Shown here: piece by piece, positions 1 through 9,874 of the stretch
Numbering within the stretch: the stretch's first letter is position 1
Layout: the number at the start of each line of letters is the position of its first letter
Program-made: the position numbers and the translations under genes
Source: Chitinophagaceae bacterium UBA2793
Lineage (GTDB): Bacteria; Bacteroidota; Bacteroidia; Chitinophagales; Chitinophagaceae
Reading direction: 5' to 3'
Assembly (NCBI GenBank): GCA_002352045.1
Contig: DEHT01000084.1
Location: 1-37,978 of the forward strand
DNA: 37,978 nucleotides
The notes under the pieces: generated by a model
Told to the model about the DNA's origin: nothing
The model's database searches: none
The model's input: the letters and a program-made list of their open reading frames with translations, nothing else

Positions 1-320
1 TTGTCGTTTATAAAACTATATGATGTTATTGGCAAATAAGAATAAGTAGAAGGCTTGCCGTAAATTAAATGACTAATAAAATTACCCTCCGGCATTTTGC
101 CATTATCTATTTTCAAAAACAATTGTTTGTACCCCGGTTTTTTGGCTTGTATTTCCACTGTTTGTCTATCGGCAAATGGGCTGTTGTCTGGCGCAATTAA
201 ATAACCCAAAACAGCCACTAAAACTGCCAGTAGAATAATTACCAGGCTTATAAAAGCAGCTTTCTTTTTTTTGAGTCTTTCCCAAACCTGTCCGCCAAAA
301 GATTGTGATGAAATAGGCAT
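1..320 (-). CDS. ABC transporter permease (OppC/DppC-like), N-terminal part, runs off the window
   Basis: An open frame on the minus strand starts at the ATG at 318-320 and stays open to base 1, giving 106 residues of an incomplete protein. After a short basic stretch (GGQVWERLKKKKAA) there is one strong membrane segment at about residues 22-43, ending in GYLIAPDNSPFADRQ. This Lys-rich start, one TM helix and an IAPD motif followed by an extracytoplasmic segment is, from memory, the usual N-terminus of Bacteroidota oligopeptide-type (OppC/DppC) permeases. The permease domain with the EAA loop would lie outside the window, so substrate and partners cannot be seen. A TTTG box about 21 bp before a TATTTTAC sits in the 32 bases upstream and could be a weak promoter. 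Confidence 0.65.
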   Translation of the reverse strand, partial: MPISSQSFGGQVWERLKKKKAAFISLVIILLAVLVAVLGYLIAPDNSPFADRQTVEIQAKKPGYKQLFLKIDNGKMPEGNFISHLIYGKPSTYSYLPITSYSFIND

Positions 321-352
321 GCTGTAAAATACAATTCATTTCTTTAATAGAA

Positions 353-379
353 CAAAAATGCCGCAACTAGAGCTGCGGC
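353..379 (-). terminator. Rho-independent terminator after the alpha/beta hydrolase gene
   Basis: A 6-bp G+C-rich stem (GCCGCA at 360-365 with TGCGGC at 374-379) and an 8-base loop are followed, reading on the minus strand, by ATTTTTG. It lies 23 bases past the stop codon of the hydrolase gene and separates it from the permease gene. Confidence 0.7.
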
Positions 380-402
380 AATTCTGTTTAATAAGGTAGC
401 AC

Positions 403-3132
403 TTAGTTTTTTACAACTTTATGCACTACACTTTGGCCTGTAGTTACAGAGATAATCTGTAAAATATAAACCCCCGATTGAAGGTTGCTTACATTGATGG
501 TTTCTATAAGAGGCGAACTTTGCTTTAAAATTCGTTTGTTATAAACCGTTTGTCCGGCTTGAGAGGATAGACGTAAAATATATTCCCCTGCACTTTTTTC
601 ATTTAATTGAACTTTAAAGAATCCTGTAAACGGATTAGGAGATACAGAAACCGAATTGCTAAACGATTCAACCAATGTTTCCCCACGATAAACCTTTGCC
701 TCCATCTCTTGCTTAGCATTTGTAGCAGACTTACTTGCCATTACTTCTGATTTTTCTGTAATTCTAAAACCCGATAAATAATTCCAGATACCAATACGGC
801 TAATGTTGATACTAATTACTCCGGCCTCATTAGCCTTTACTTCAGAAAATTGCGCATAGTCATACACGTTATTGTCTGTATTTATGGTATCAACTTTGTT
901 GTCAATTGTTACCAATGTTTTGTTACCGGTATTTTTTCTGCTGGCATAAAATTCAAGGTCGTAGTATTGACCAGGTAATAGCCCTTTTAAAATTAAGTCT
1001 CGCTGGCTGGTAGCTGCTGCATTATACCTTAGCACTGGTGCAGGCGGCAAAGTAGAAGAAGTGGCATAACCATCGCCATTATCTACCAACATAATATCGC
1101 CACTTAAGCTTGCAGTAACCGTGCTACTACTTCTATCTTCAAATAAAAATAAATTACTAGTTCTATTGGAGGTAATATTCCAATTGTTCCATTTTGAATC
1201 AGATATTGCATTTAATCCGCCAAAAATATTCACATTTATACTTCTTCCGGAACTACCACTGCCCGGAGGGTCGGCAGGTATATCAACTGAAACCTGTACG
1301 GTTGCAGTTCCGGTTGCGCCTGCATTATCGGTAACCACTAATTGAAATACATAAACACCATTTGCAAGGCCATTCACTGTGGCGTTTGCTACTGCTGTAT
1401 TACTGATGATAACTATTGAGGGGCCTGAAATTTGTGTCCACTCATATCTTACAATATTTCCATCACTATCGGTACCGCTGCCATTTAATATGGTTGAATT
1501 GGTAATGATAGATTGGTTGGTACCGGCGTTGGCAACCGGTGCTACATTTGCAGGAACAATTGCTGCCTCCCTGTATAATGCAGAAGCAGGAATCAATTGC
1601 TTTATCATTCCGGCAGACTCGTAGCCCACTGCAAAAACCTGGTTGCCGGCTTGTTCAAAAAACTGTGCTCTTAGGTAATGCTTCCCGGCTTTAAGGCCAA
1701 TGCTTCCCGATTTTTCTATAGCTCCGTGCAAGCCATCATTATCTACCACTACACGATTATCTATCCAAAGTTTACTTCCATCGTCGGATGTGGTATAGAA
1801 TGTATAGATGCCATCGGCTGGCACCGAAATATAGCCTGTAAACTCTACACCAAACTGATCGGTTCTGTTTGCAATAGAAAGGTCAAAGTTGTTTACAATA
1901 CCCGTTTTTACAGGGGTTAAGCCGGCAAAGTTGGGTAATACCGACCAGCTACCTTCATAATATTTATAATCCAACCCATTTAATGTATTTGCAGGATTTA
2001 CCGCAGGACTTAAACTTACTGCAGCATTTACGGTTACCTGCACCTGATCGGTGGCTGTGGCACCTCCATTGTCTTTTACCTGAAGCTGATATTGATAAGT
2101 ACCTTCCGCTAATGCTGAAAGAGTAGTTTGTGCAGCCGTTGGATTGGCAATAGTTCCGCCCGATGGGCCCGAAATTTTGGTCCATTGGTACGAACTAATA
2201 GTTCCATCAGCATCTGTAGCCGAACCATTTAGTGTAGCCGTTGCTGTTGGTAATGTTATATTAATATCAGCACCTGCATTGGCAACCGGAGCCACATTTG
2301 CAGGAGGATTAACGGTATTGCCGTTTCTTGATTGGCGAGCCATCCATTGATAAATATTTTCCGAACGGCCATCCAGTATAAAATTAGCTGGTTGTACACC
2401 TCCGCCGCCATAAAACTGGTTCCAGCAGCAATGTCCGCCACCGCCAAAATTGGTTTGTACATAAATTGCCGAATTGGGTTTAGTAGCATTCATTCGATTT
2501 ACCCTGGTAGGCATTCCACGGTTATCATAAATTTGTTCAAGCCCCAGCAACCTGCCTCCAGAATTTGCAAAATTGTCGAACAGATTTGGATATGGTCCAT
2601 TGTCATCGGGCACTACTCCCTGCACTTCCACTACTGCTGCAACTTGATTGGCATAATTATAGGGTCCGCCGTAGGCATCCCCGGTTACAAAAGTTGTACT
2701 GCACCATCCGCCATGAGATAGGCCTGTTAAATATAGCCGGTTGTTGTCAACTCTGTAAGCAGCTTTAATTCTTTGAATCTTGTCGTTAATGGCAATTTCA
2801 TTGGGATAAGCTGCAGGAGGTTGAATGCTTATTACAATAAACTCTACGGTGGTTCCATCAATGTTTACATTTCCGTTCCAACCCTGGCTGATGTATGCTC
2901 CAGGACCATTTGAAATTAACCTGGCCGGATTGGTACCTATTTCTCCAAGCCCCGGAAAAAAAATAATGGTTGGATAACTGGCCGTAGAGCTGTTGTAACT
3001 GGCCGGTAAATGTACATAGGTATTCCAGCCGTTGATTTGTGTAAGAGTTTGCTGGCTTAGGGAGTGTTTAGGGTAAATAAAAATAAATGCAGCGCAAATA
3101 AATGCTGCAATAATCCTTTGCAGGTTTCTCAT
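403..3132 (-). CDS. Secreted alpha/beta hydrolase (esterase-like) with PKD, PA14 and T9SS sorting domains
   Basis: The 909-residue protein begins with a signal peptide (about residues 1-26). Residues 30-265 form an alpha/beta-hydrolase fold: the nucleophile elbow is GLSHGG (Ser139) and His234 in GGGGHCCW is a candidate catalytic His; the fold resembles PHB-depolymerase/feruloyl-esterase-like enzymes. Then come a PKD-like domain (about 279-369, NVAPVANAGAD, DADGTISSYQW), a PA14 domain (about 385-515, with DDGSKLWIDN), a second PKD-like domain (about 529-617), a beta-rich region (about 630-800) and a C-terminal type A sorting domain (about 826-909, starting SVSPNPF and ending in VYILQI...VVKN). 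The protein is therefore probably exported by the type IX system and held at the cell surface or released. PA14 and PKD modules suggest action on polysaccharide or plant-type esters; the substrate is inferred, not seen. Confidence 0.85.
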   Translation of the reverse strand: MRNLQRIIAAFICAAFIFIYPKHSLSQQTLTQINGWNTYVHLPASYNSSTASYPTIIFFPGLGEIGTNPARLISNGPGAYISQGWNGNVNIDGTTVEFIVISIQPPAAYPNEIAINDKIQRIKAAYRVDNNRLYLTGLSHGGWCSTTFVTGDAYGGPYNYANQVAAVVEVQGVVPDDNGPYPNLFDNFANSGGRLLGLEQIYDNRGMPTRVNRMNATKPNSAIYVQTNFGGGGHCCWNQFYGGGGVQPANFILDGRSENIYQWMARQSRNGNTVNPPANVAPVANAGADINITLPTATATLNGSATDADGTISSYQWTKISGPSGGTIANPTAAQTTLSALAEGTYQYQLQVKDNGGATATDQVQVTVNAAVSLSPAVNPANTLNGLDYKYYEGSWSVLPNFAGLTPVKTGIVNNFDLSIANRTDQFGVEFTGYISVPADGIYTFYTTSDDGSKLWIDNRVVVDNDGLHGAIEKSGSIGLKAGKHYLRAQFFEQAGNQVFAVGYESAGMIKQLIPASALYREAAIVPANVAPVANAGTNQSIITNSTILNGSGTDSDGNIVRYEWTQISGPSIVIISNTAVANATVNGLANGVYVFQLVVTDNAGATGTATVQVSVDIPADPPGSGSSGRSINVNIFGGLNAISDSKWNNWNITSNRTSNLFLFEDRSSSTVTASLSGDIMLVDNGDGYATSSTLPPAPVLRYNAAATSQRDLILKGLLPGQYYDLEFYASRKNTGNKTLVTIDNKVDTINTDNNVYDYAQFSEVKANEAGVISINISRIGIWNYLSGFRITEKSEVMASKSATNAKQEMEAKVYRGETLVESFSNSVSVSPNPFTGFFKVQLNEKSAGEYILRLSSQAGQTVYNKRILKQSSPLIETINVSNLQSGVYILQIISVTTGQSVVHKVVKN

Positions 3133-3503
3133 TGTTTAACTTGTTTTAAGATATTAGACTTTTATATTACTTACATAATTTTTTTGTTGATTGTTTTTTT
3201 AAACAAACAACTTTTAAACCGTTAGTAGTATTATAGAAGTTGAGGTCAGAGGAACGAAGGTAAGTGTAACTTGAACACATCATTTTACTGATGCGCAAAT
3301 TAAGGACAACTATAATAAGTATGTGGTAACATTATTTGTAATTCTGTTGTAGTATTTCATTAAGTAATTATTAAACAAATAAATAATTTTAAAAATAATA
3401 AAATATGAGTTTTTGCCATCAATAAGGGCTACCAACAGGCTTCGATAACTTTTGTGAGAGTAATGAATAAAAATGCTATCATCAAAAAAATTAACTTTAC
3501 TGC
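3133..3503. other. Divergent intergenic region, no gene seen
   Basis: This 371-bp A+T-rich gap lies between the start codons of the hydrolase (minus) and polA (plus), so it should hold both promoters. The longest ATG-started reading here stops after a dozen codons or runs out of frame into polA. I see no perfect TTTG-N20-TAnnTTTG promoter. The closest element, TAACTTTTG at 3446-3454, has one base too many and no properly spaced -33 box. Confidence 0.5.
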
Positions 3504-6326
3504 ATGTCTAAAAAATTATTTCTGCTCGATGCCTATGCACTTGTTTTCAGGGCTTATTATTCTTTAATTCGTAGCCCACGTATTACCAGCAATGGAAAAA
3601 ATACCAATGCTCAATTTGGGTTTTTAAATACCCTTACCGATTTAATAAATAATCAAAAGCCAACCCACATGGCAGTGTGCTTTGATACTGCTGCGCCTAC
3701 CGAACGCCATACCGATTTTGCAGACTATAAAGCCAACCGACAAGAAACACCGGAAGACATTAGAGAAGCGGTACCCGATATTAAGCGTCTCATAAAAGCT
3801 TTTAATATCCCTTGTATTGAAAAAGACGGTTACGAGGCCGATGATGTAATTGGCGCTTTAGCCATTCAGGCAGAAAAAGAAGGCTACGATGTTTATATGG
3901 TTACTCCCGATAAAGATTATGGCCAGTTGGTTACCGAGCATATTAAAATATATAAGCCTCCTTACCAGGGTGGTAATTTGGAAATACTGGGGCCCAAAGA
4001 AGTTTGTGCAAAATGGGATATTGAAAATGTAAGCCAGGTTATTGATGTGCTGGGATTAATGGGTGATGCGGTTGACAATATTCCCGGCATACCCGGCGTA
4101 GGCGAAAAAACCGCTGCAAAACTTTTAAAGGAATTTGGCACACTTGAAAATGTGTTAAGCAATGCAGAAAATATTAAAGGGGCATTGGGTGAAAAAGTTC
4201 GTAATGGAAAAGAGCTGGCCATTATGAGTAAAAAATTAGCCACCATTATTACCGATGTTCCGGTAGCATTTCATGAAGAAGATTTTGGTTTAAAAGATTG
4301 GAATAAGGATGAGCTAAGAGAAATTTTTACTGAGTTGGAATTTAAAACCGTGGGCAAAAGAATTTTGGGTGAAGAAATTGCAATAGTTGCAGACGAAAAA
4401 AATGTAGCCGGAAGCAGCCAAATGGATTTATTTGGAAACCCCGTAACAACTACCGCTGCTCCGGTATCCACATCCATCGAAGAAGAACAAGCCTTTACTA
4501 TTATTGATAAAAATATTCATAACACAGCACATCAGTATCAACTCGTACAAACAGATGCCGAAATAGATGCTATGCTGAAAGAATTATCCATACACAACGA
4601 GATTTGTATTGATACAGAAACTACCAATATTGATGCAAACCTGGCAGAGTTAGTAGGTATAAGCTTTTCTGTAAAGCCTACCGAGGGTTACTACATTCCA
4701 TGCCCAGCAGATAGAAAAGCAACTGAAAAAATATTATCTACCCTTTCTACCCTCTTTAATGATACAAGCAAAACCTGGATAGGCCAAAACCTAAAATACG
4801 ATATGCTGGTTTTGAAGTGGTACAATGTTGCGCTCAAGGGAAATATTTTTGATACCATGCTGGCGCATTATGTAATAGAACCAGACGGCAAAAGAAGCAT
4901 GGATCAGTTGAGCGCCAAATACCTTGCGTACGAACCCATCCTTATTGAAGAACTCATTGGTAAAAAAGGAAAATCGCAGGGCAATATGCGTGATGTGGAA
5001 ATAAACAAAGCAAAAGAATATGCCGTAGAAGATACCGACATTACTCTGCAATTGAAAAATTCTTTTTTACCCCAATTAAAAACCAGGGAAGTAGAAATAG
5101 TTTTTTATGAAGTTGAAAACCCTTTGGTAAAAGTGCTTACCGATATGGAATTTGAAGGGATAAAAATTGATGAGCAGTTTTTAAAAGATTATTCCAAGGA
5201 ATTAGAAACAGATGCAAAGCAGGCAGAAGAAAAGGTATATGAAGCAGCCGGGGTAAGATTCAATCTTGCTTCACCAAAACAATTAGGCGAAGTGCTATTT
5301 GAAAAACTACAATTAGACCCTAAAGCAAAAAAAACCAAAACCGGTCAATACGCAACCGGCGAAGAGGTTTTGATTAAACTTGCTAATCAGCACAGCATTT
5401 GTGATGATATTCTTACTTACAGAGAGTTGGCCAAATTAAAATCTACTTATGTAGATGCATTGCCGCTGCTAATAAATCCAAAAACCGGCAGAGTGCATAC
5501 CAGTTATGCACAGGCTGTGGCAGTAACCGGCAGGCTCAGCAGCAATAATCCCAATCTGCAAAATATTCCCATACGAACAAGCAAGGGCCGAGAAATAAGA
5601 AAAGCCTTTATACCAAGAGATGAAAATTATGTATTGGCATCTGCAGATTATTCACAAATTGAATTACGTATAGTTGCCGCCATAAGTGCTGATGAAAATA
5701 TGTGCAATGCATTTAAAGAAGGTAAAGACATTCATACCGCCACTGCATCAAAAGTATTTGGCGTAGCCGAAAATGAGGTAACAAAAGAAATGCGATACAA
5801 AGCCAAGAGTGTAAACTTTGGGATTATTTATGGGCAGGGTGCCTTTGGACTGGCCGAAAACCTGGGCATCAGCCGCACAGAAGCCAAAGAAATAATTGAC
5901 ACCTACAAAAAGCAATTTCCCAATATTCAAAAATACATGGACGACAGCATACAATTTGCAAAAGAACATGGCTATGTTCAAACACTTATGGGGCGCAAGC
6001 GATGGCTAAAAGATATTAATAGTGCCAATTTTACAGTAAGGGGCTTTGCAGAGCGAAACGCTATTAACTCTCCCATTCAGGGTACAGCCGCCGATATGAT
6101 TAAACTTGCAATGATAAAAATTGATCAGGAATTAAAAGCACAAAATTTTAAAAGTAAAATGCTGCTGCAGGTTCACGATGAATTGGTTTTTGATGTACAT
6201 AAAGATGAATTGGAAAAAATAAAACCGGTTATATTAAATTGTATGCAAACAGCTATGACACTTCCAAACAATGTACCCACCGATGCAGAATTTGGCTTTG
6301 GTAATAACTGGTTGGAAGCCCATTAA
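3504..6326 (+). CDS. polA: DNA polymerase I
   Basis: At 940 residues this is a full-length family A polymerase with all three activities. The 5'-3' exonuclease (FEN) domain covers about 1-290 (LFLLDAYALVFRAYY, GYEADDVIG, GIPGVGEKTAAKLL). The proofreading domain (about 350-545) keeps its metal ligands: D370 and E372 in DTETT, and the YAVED Exo III motif. The polymerase domain has motif A (D715 in SADYSQIELR), the O-helix R764-K768-F772-Y776 in RYKAKSVNFGIIYG, and motif C (H891-D892-E893). Phe at the O-helix position equals E. coli F762, predicting discrimination against dideoxynucleotides. It fills gaps and removes primers in replication and repair. It stands alone, 54 bp before the AsmA-like gene; ATG 3504 puts the FEN domain at residue 3. 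Confidence 0.98.
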   Translation: MSKKLFLLDAYALVFRAYYSLIRSPRITSNGKNTNAQFGFLNTLTDLINNQKPTHMAVCFDTAAPTERHTDFADYKANRQETPEDIREAVPDIKRLIKAFNIPCIEKDGYEADDVIGALAIQAEKEGYDVYMVTPDKDYGQLVTEHIKIYKPPYQGGNLEILGPKEVCAKWDIENVSQVIDVLGLMGDAVDNIPGIPGVGEKTAAKLLKEFGTLENVLSNAENIKGALGEKVRNGKELAIMSKKLATIITDVPVAFHEEDFGLKDWNKDELREIFTELEFKTVGKRILGEEIAIVADEKNVAGSSQMDLFGNPVTTTAAPVSTSIEEEQAFTIIDKNIHNTAHQYQLVQTDAEIDAMLKELSIHNEICIDTETTNIDANLAELVGISFSVKPTEGYYIPCPADRKATEKILSTLSTLFNDTSKTWIGQNLKYDMLVLKWYNVALKGNIFDTMLAHYVIEPDGKRSMDQLSAKYLAYEPILIEELIGKKGKSQGNMRDVEINKAKEYAVEDTDITLQLKNSFLPQLKTREVEIVFYEVENPLVKVLTDMEFEGIKIDEQFLKDYSKELETDAKQAEEKVYEAAGVRFNLASPKQLGEVLFEKLQLDPKAKKTKTGQYATGEEVLIKLANQHSICDDILTYRELAKLKSTYVDALPLLINPKTGRVHTSYAQAVAVTGRLSSNNPNLQNIPIRTSKGREIRKAFIPRDENYVLASADYSQIELRIVAAISADENMCNAFKEGKDIHTATASKVFGVAENEVTKEMRYKAKSVNFGIIYGQGAFGLAENLGISRTEAKEIIDTYKKQFPNIQKYMDDSIQFAKEHGYVQTLMGRKRWLKDINSANFTVRGFAERNAINSPIQGTAADMIKLAMIKIDQELKAQNFKSKMLLQVHDELVFDVHKDELEKIKPVILNCMQTAMTLPNNVPTDAEFGFGNNWLEAH

Positions 6327-6380
6327 TGCAATCGCAATTCACTCGGTTTTTTTGAAACTTGTTTAATAGAAATACTTTAA

Positions 6381-9300
6381 TTGAAAAAAATTATAAAAAT
6401 AATAGCAAAAAGCCTAACCCTATTATTAGGCTTGCTGTTAGTATTATTTGTAATAACTGCCATTTACATCAGCAATAATAAAAAGAAGGTAGCCGAAATG
6501 GTGGTTGCCGAATTAAATAAAAATATTAATGGAAATGTATCCATACAAGAAGTGAATGTTAACCTTTTTACCCACTTTCCTTCGGTGGGGGTTTCTTTAA
6601 AAAATATTCTTATTACCGACTCTCAATACAACAAACACCACAAGGCGTTGTTGAAGGCAGAAAAGTTAAATGTAAGGGTGAGTGCATTCCGTCTTTTTAA
6701 AAAAGAAAACCCCGTTACCAGTTTACTGCTTTCAAATGCTGTTGTATATGCATTTACAGATAGTACAGGATATAGTAATACTAGTATTATCAAAAAAGCA
6801 GAAAACCAAAATAAAGCAGAACATGACAAGGACAATGATTTTTTTAAAACCCTTTCTTTTCAAATGGTACAGCTTATTATTGATAACAAAAAAATAAGAA
6901 AGCTGCATGAATTTTATATTGATAAGCTTAACCTAACATCCGATGCTATTGAAGGCGGTACTCAGTTTACTTCAACTGCATCTATACAAGCAAAGCAACT
7001 GGATTTCGATTTTGCTAAAGGAATAGATTTCAAAAAAACCGGTATCAAGGGAAAATTTACATTACTTTGGAAAAACAAGCACCTCCTTTTTACCAATATT
7101 CCGTTAAACATAAGTGATCAACTTTTTACTTGTTCCGGCAATTTTGGATTAGGCACCCATGATGCAGCATTTCGTTTACACATTGTAACCAAAGCATTGG
7201 CCTGCGAAAAAATTTATTCTATTTTAAAACATCAGCCCCGGCAGAATTTGCCAAACGCCAAAGTAACAGGCAGCCTGGATGCAGAGGCGTTTATATCAGG
7301 TACTTTACAATCGGGCAAGCCCGCAATTAATATTAGCTGGTCGGGCAAAAAAATTGGTATAAATAGTCCTCAACTTCAATTGAGTGATGCAAAATTTATA
7401 GGCATATACAATAATGAAAACCGGCAAAAACAGGGCTTTGGTAATCTACAATTCGGGATTGAAGCCGGTAATATTAATGCAAAATGGAATGGCGCTGTAT
7501 TGAAGGCAAAGAAACTAAAGGCCGGCAATTTACAAACAGCTTTTGCCTTAAAGTATTCATCTAATGTGGTAGTAGCCGTAGAGAATTTAATTATTACAGA
7601 CTCACTCTATCAACAGCATGGCAAGCCATTGATAAAGGCAAACGAATTAGCAGCGAACTTAATTGAAGATAAACTTATTGGGGGAGGAAATCCATTATCA
7701 TCTTTAACAATAAAAAATGCTGAAGTTTATATTTATACCAACAAAGAGGGCTATAGCAATGTAAGTATGCTAAGGCGCAAAAGCCCGGTTGGTAATTCGG
7801 CTACAAACAACAATGCTCCATTTTTTGAAAAATTAGTTGTACATAATACAAAGCTCACAATTGACAACAAGAAAAAAAGAAAGCTTCATGAGTTTACAGT
7901 GAGTGAACTTGAAACGAAAACCGAAATTTTAAATGCTGCGCTATTGTATAAAACAAATGCTTCCATTAAAGTTGGACAAATGGTTTTTAATATGAAAAAA
8001 GGCGGTTATCTGCATAATACAAACTTTGTTGGAAATTTTGATTTGCAATTCAAAAACAATCATCTTTTATTTGATAGCATTAAAGTAAAAATTGGAGAAC
8101 ACCCCTTTTCCTTGTCGGGAAATTTTGATTTAGGTAACAAGGCTCCCCAATATAGTTTACACATTTTAACCCAATCTATTCCTTACAACAAAGCCCTTTC
8201 TTTTTTAACTGCCAAACTTGCGAAATCAATTAGAAAAGTAGAAGTAAAAGGAAACTTAGATGCTGAAGCCTTTATTACAGGCCCGTTAAAAGGAGGTGAG
8301 CCTTTGTTAAATATACATTGGTTTGCAAAAGAGGTAGAGGTTATTAATTCTTTAGTAACCTTAAGCGAAGCAACGTTTAAAGGCACTTACAACAACGAAA
8401 TAAACAAACACTTAGAACGGGGAGACCCCAACTCTTCCATTATTGCCAGCAATATGACCGCTAAATGGAGAGAGATACCCGTTACAATACATAAGCTAAA
8501 AGTATCCAATTTAAAAAACCCAATACTTACAACCGATTTATCCAGTACAGTTCCGTTAATTAGGCTCAATGAGCTTATTAAATCAAACACATTGGAACTG
8601 GAATCTGGCAGCGCTGATATTTTTTTGAATTACAATGGCCCCTTAGAAGGCGCAATAGAACTTAACCCGCTTATCAATGGGCATGTTAATTTCACTAAAG
8701 GAAAAATATTATACAAACCAACCAATGTACAACTAACCAACCTCAGTGGTAAGTTACGCTTTTACAAATCGGATTTATTTGTTGAAAATATCCATTGCAA
8801 TGTTTTTAATACTTCGGTAGATATGAACGGTACCGGCAAACAGTTGTTGAGCTTAATAAATACTAATCCCAACCAGGCTGTTATTGATTGGAATATTTCT
8901 ACTCATTCTTTAGACCTAAACTACTTGCTTTTTTTGTTTCAACAAAATAAAAACAAGCAAACTAATCAGCCCAGGCAGGGTGTGGCAGGGCTTGCCAAAA
9001 CAATTGACCAAATGCTGGAAGAAAGTATTTTAAATGTTTCCTTTAGATGTAACAATGTTACCTATAAAAAATTTCACGCTACCAACTTACAAACAAATAT
9101 TTCACTACTGCAGGATAGATATCAAATTCAAAACGCATCAATGAACCATGCCGGAGGTAGCATGTATTTAAGAGGAGCTTTGCTGCAGCAAAACAATGGC
9201 AATCACTTAAACTTTAATTCTGAGTTTAAAAATGTAGATGTGTCGAGTGTATTTGATGCTTTTGAAAACTTTGGACAAAACGGCATTACCGGTTCGCAAA

Positions 9301-9803
9301 TTGATGGAAAATTAACTGCTACCATTAATGGAACCATGGATATTTCCCCGGCAGGAAAAGTGCTGCCACATACTATTAAAAGCGAAGTAGATTTTTCTTT
9401 AGTGGAAGGTAGCCTCAAAAATTTTGAACCCATAAAAAAAATACAACGTCATATATTTAAGAAGAGGAATTTTGACAACATCAGCTTTGCTGAATTAAAA
9501 AACAAACTTTATATAAGCAATACAGAAATTACAATTAATAGAATGGAAATACAATCCTCTGTTTTAAGTTTTTTTGTAGAAGGGCTGTATAGTATGAAAG
9601 GCAACACAGATATAAGCATTCAGGTGCCGTTAAGCAATTTAAAAAAGCGAAACGCAGATTATACTCCAACGAATATAGGCATTCACGAAAAAACCGGCAG
9701 CAGCATCTATTTAAGAGGAAAGCCGGGTAAAGACGGCAACATTGAATTTTCGCCTGACATTTTTAAGAAATTTTATAAGAACAAAAAAGCTAATAAAAAA
9801 TAA
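6381..9803 (+). CDS. AsmA-like inner-membrane/periplasmic protein with an internal duplication
   Basis: The 1140-residue protein has a basic N-terminus, one membrane segment (about 9-30) and a long beta-rich periplasmic body, as in the AsmA/TamB-like (bridge-type) family that affects outer-membrane lipid homeostasis. The start codon is TTG: an in-frame TAA sits immediately before it and the next in-frame Met is residue 40, beyond the membrane segment, so TTG at 6381 is the only sensible start. Residues about 72-398 and 400-726 are two diverged copies of one unit; shared blocks are LIITDS/ILITDS, EGYSN/TGYSN, IDNKK.RKLHEF, LDAEAFI.G.L and NAKW/TAKW. The C-terminal part (about 850-1110) looks like an AsmA_2-type domain. 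It follows polA on the same strand by 54 bp, possibly co-transcribed. The specific role in this organism is unknown. Confidence 0.8.
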   Translation: MKKIIKIIAKSLTLLLGLLLVLFVITAIYISNNKKKVAEMVVAELNKNINGNVSIQEVNVNLFTHFPSVGVSLKNILITDSQYNKHHKALLKAEKLNVRVSAFRLFKKENPVTSLLLSNAVVYAFTDSTGYSNTSIIKKAENQNKAEHDKDNDFFKTLSFQMVQLIIDNKKIRKLHEFYIDKLNLTSDAIEGGTQFTSTASIQAKQLDFDFAKGIDFKKTGIKGKFTLLWKNKHLLFTNIPLNISDQLFTCSGNFGLGTHDAAFRLHIVTKALACEKIYSILKHQPRQNLPNAKVTGSLDAEAFISGTLQSGKPAINISWSGKKIGINSPQLQLSDAKFIGIYNNENRQKQGFGNLQFGIEAGNINAKWNGAVLKAKKLKAGNLQTAFALKYSSNVVVAVENLIITDSLYQQHGKPLIKANELAANLIEDKLIGGGNPLSSLTIKNAEVYIYTNKEGYSNVSMLRRKSPVGNSATNNNAPFFEKLVVHNTKLTIDNKKKRKLHEFTVSELETKTEILNAALLYKTNASIKVGQMVFNMKKGGYLHNTNFVGNFDLQFKNNHLLFDSIKVKIGEHPFSLSGNFDLGNKAPQYSLHILTQSIPYNKALSFLTAKLAKSIRKVEVKGNLDAEAFITGPLKGGEPLLNIHWFAKEVEVINSLVTLSEATFKGTYNNEINKHLERGDPNSSIIASNMTAKWREIPVTIHKLKVSNLKNPILTTDLSSTVPLIRLNELIKSNTLELESGSADIFLNYNGPLEGAIELNPLINGHVNFTKGKILYKPTNVQLTNLSGKLRFYKSDLFVENIHCNVFNTSVDMNGTGKQLLSLINTNPNQAVIDWNISTHSLDLNYLLFLFQQNKNKQTNQPRQGVAGLAKTIDQMLEESILNVSFRCNNVTYKKFHATNLQTNISLLQDRYQIQNASMNHAGGSMYLRGALLQQNNGNHLNFNSEFKNVDVSSVFDAFENFGQNGITGSQIDGKLTATINGTMDISPAGKVLPHTIKSEVDFSLVEGSLKNFEPIKKIQRHIFKKRNFDNISFAELKNKLYISNTEITINRMEIQSSVLSFFVEGLYSMKGNTDISIQVPLSNLKKRNADYTPTNIGIHEKTGSSIYLRGKPGKDGNIEFSPDIFKKFYKNKKANKK
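6594..8558 (+). repeat. Tandem coding duplication inside the AsmA-like gene (two units of about 327 codons)
   Basis: Unit 1 (about 6594-7574) and unit 2 (about 7578-8558) encode proteins that align end to end with little shift: each runs from an (I/L)ITDS motif through YSN, IDNKK, RKLHEF, HLLF, SGNF, LDAEAFI, YNN and AKW in the same order and spacing. The DNA copies have diverged strongly, so this is an old duplication and not an assembly repeat. Confidence 0.75.
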
Positions 9804-9825
9804 GAATGCCTTTTAATAAATAGTC

Positions 9826-9856
9826 TTGCATCTGAAATAATTATCATTTACCTTTT
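9826..9856 (+). promoter_or_regulatory. Probable Bacteroidota-type promoter of the DUF1579 lipoprotein gene
   Basis: TTG at 9826-9828 is followed, after exactly 20 bases, by TACCTTTT at 9849-9856. This matches the -33 TTG / -7 TAnnTTTG arrangement except for the last base. It lies 18 bp before the start codon. Confidence 0.4.
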
Positions 9857-9874
9857 CGCACTAAAAAATTAAAA

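Noticed and set aside
2332..2721. 129-codon open frame on the plus strand
   Set aside because: It is antisense to the catalytic domain of the secreted hydrolase, which has clear motifs in its own frame, so this is a shadow.
3411..3454. polA promoter TTTTG ... TAACTTTTG
   Set aside because: The spacer is 30 bases instead of 19-21 and the -7 box has an extra T, so it does not meet the Bacteroidota consensus.
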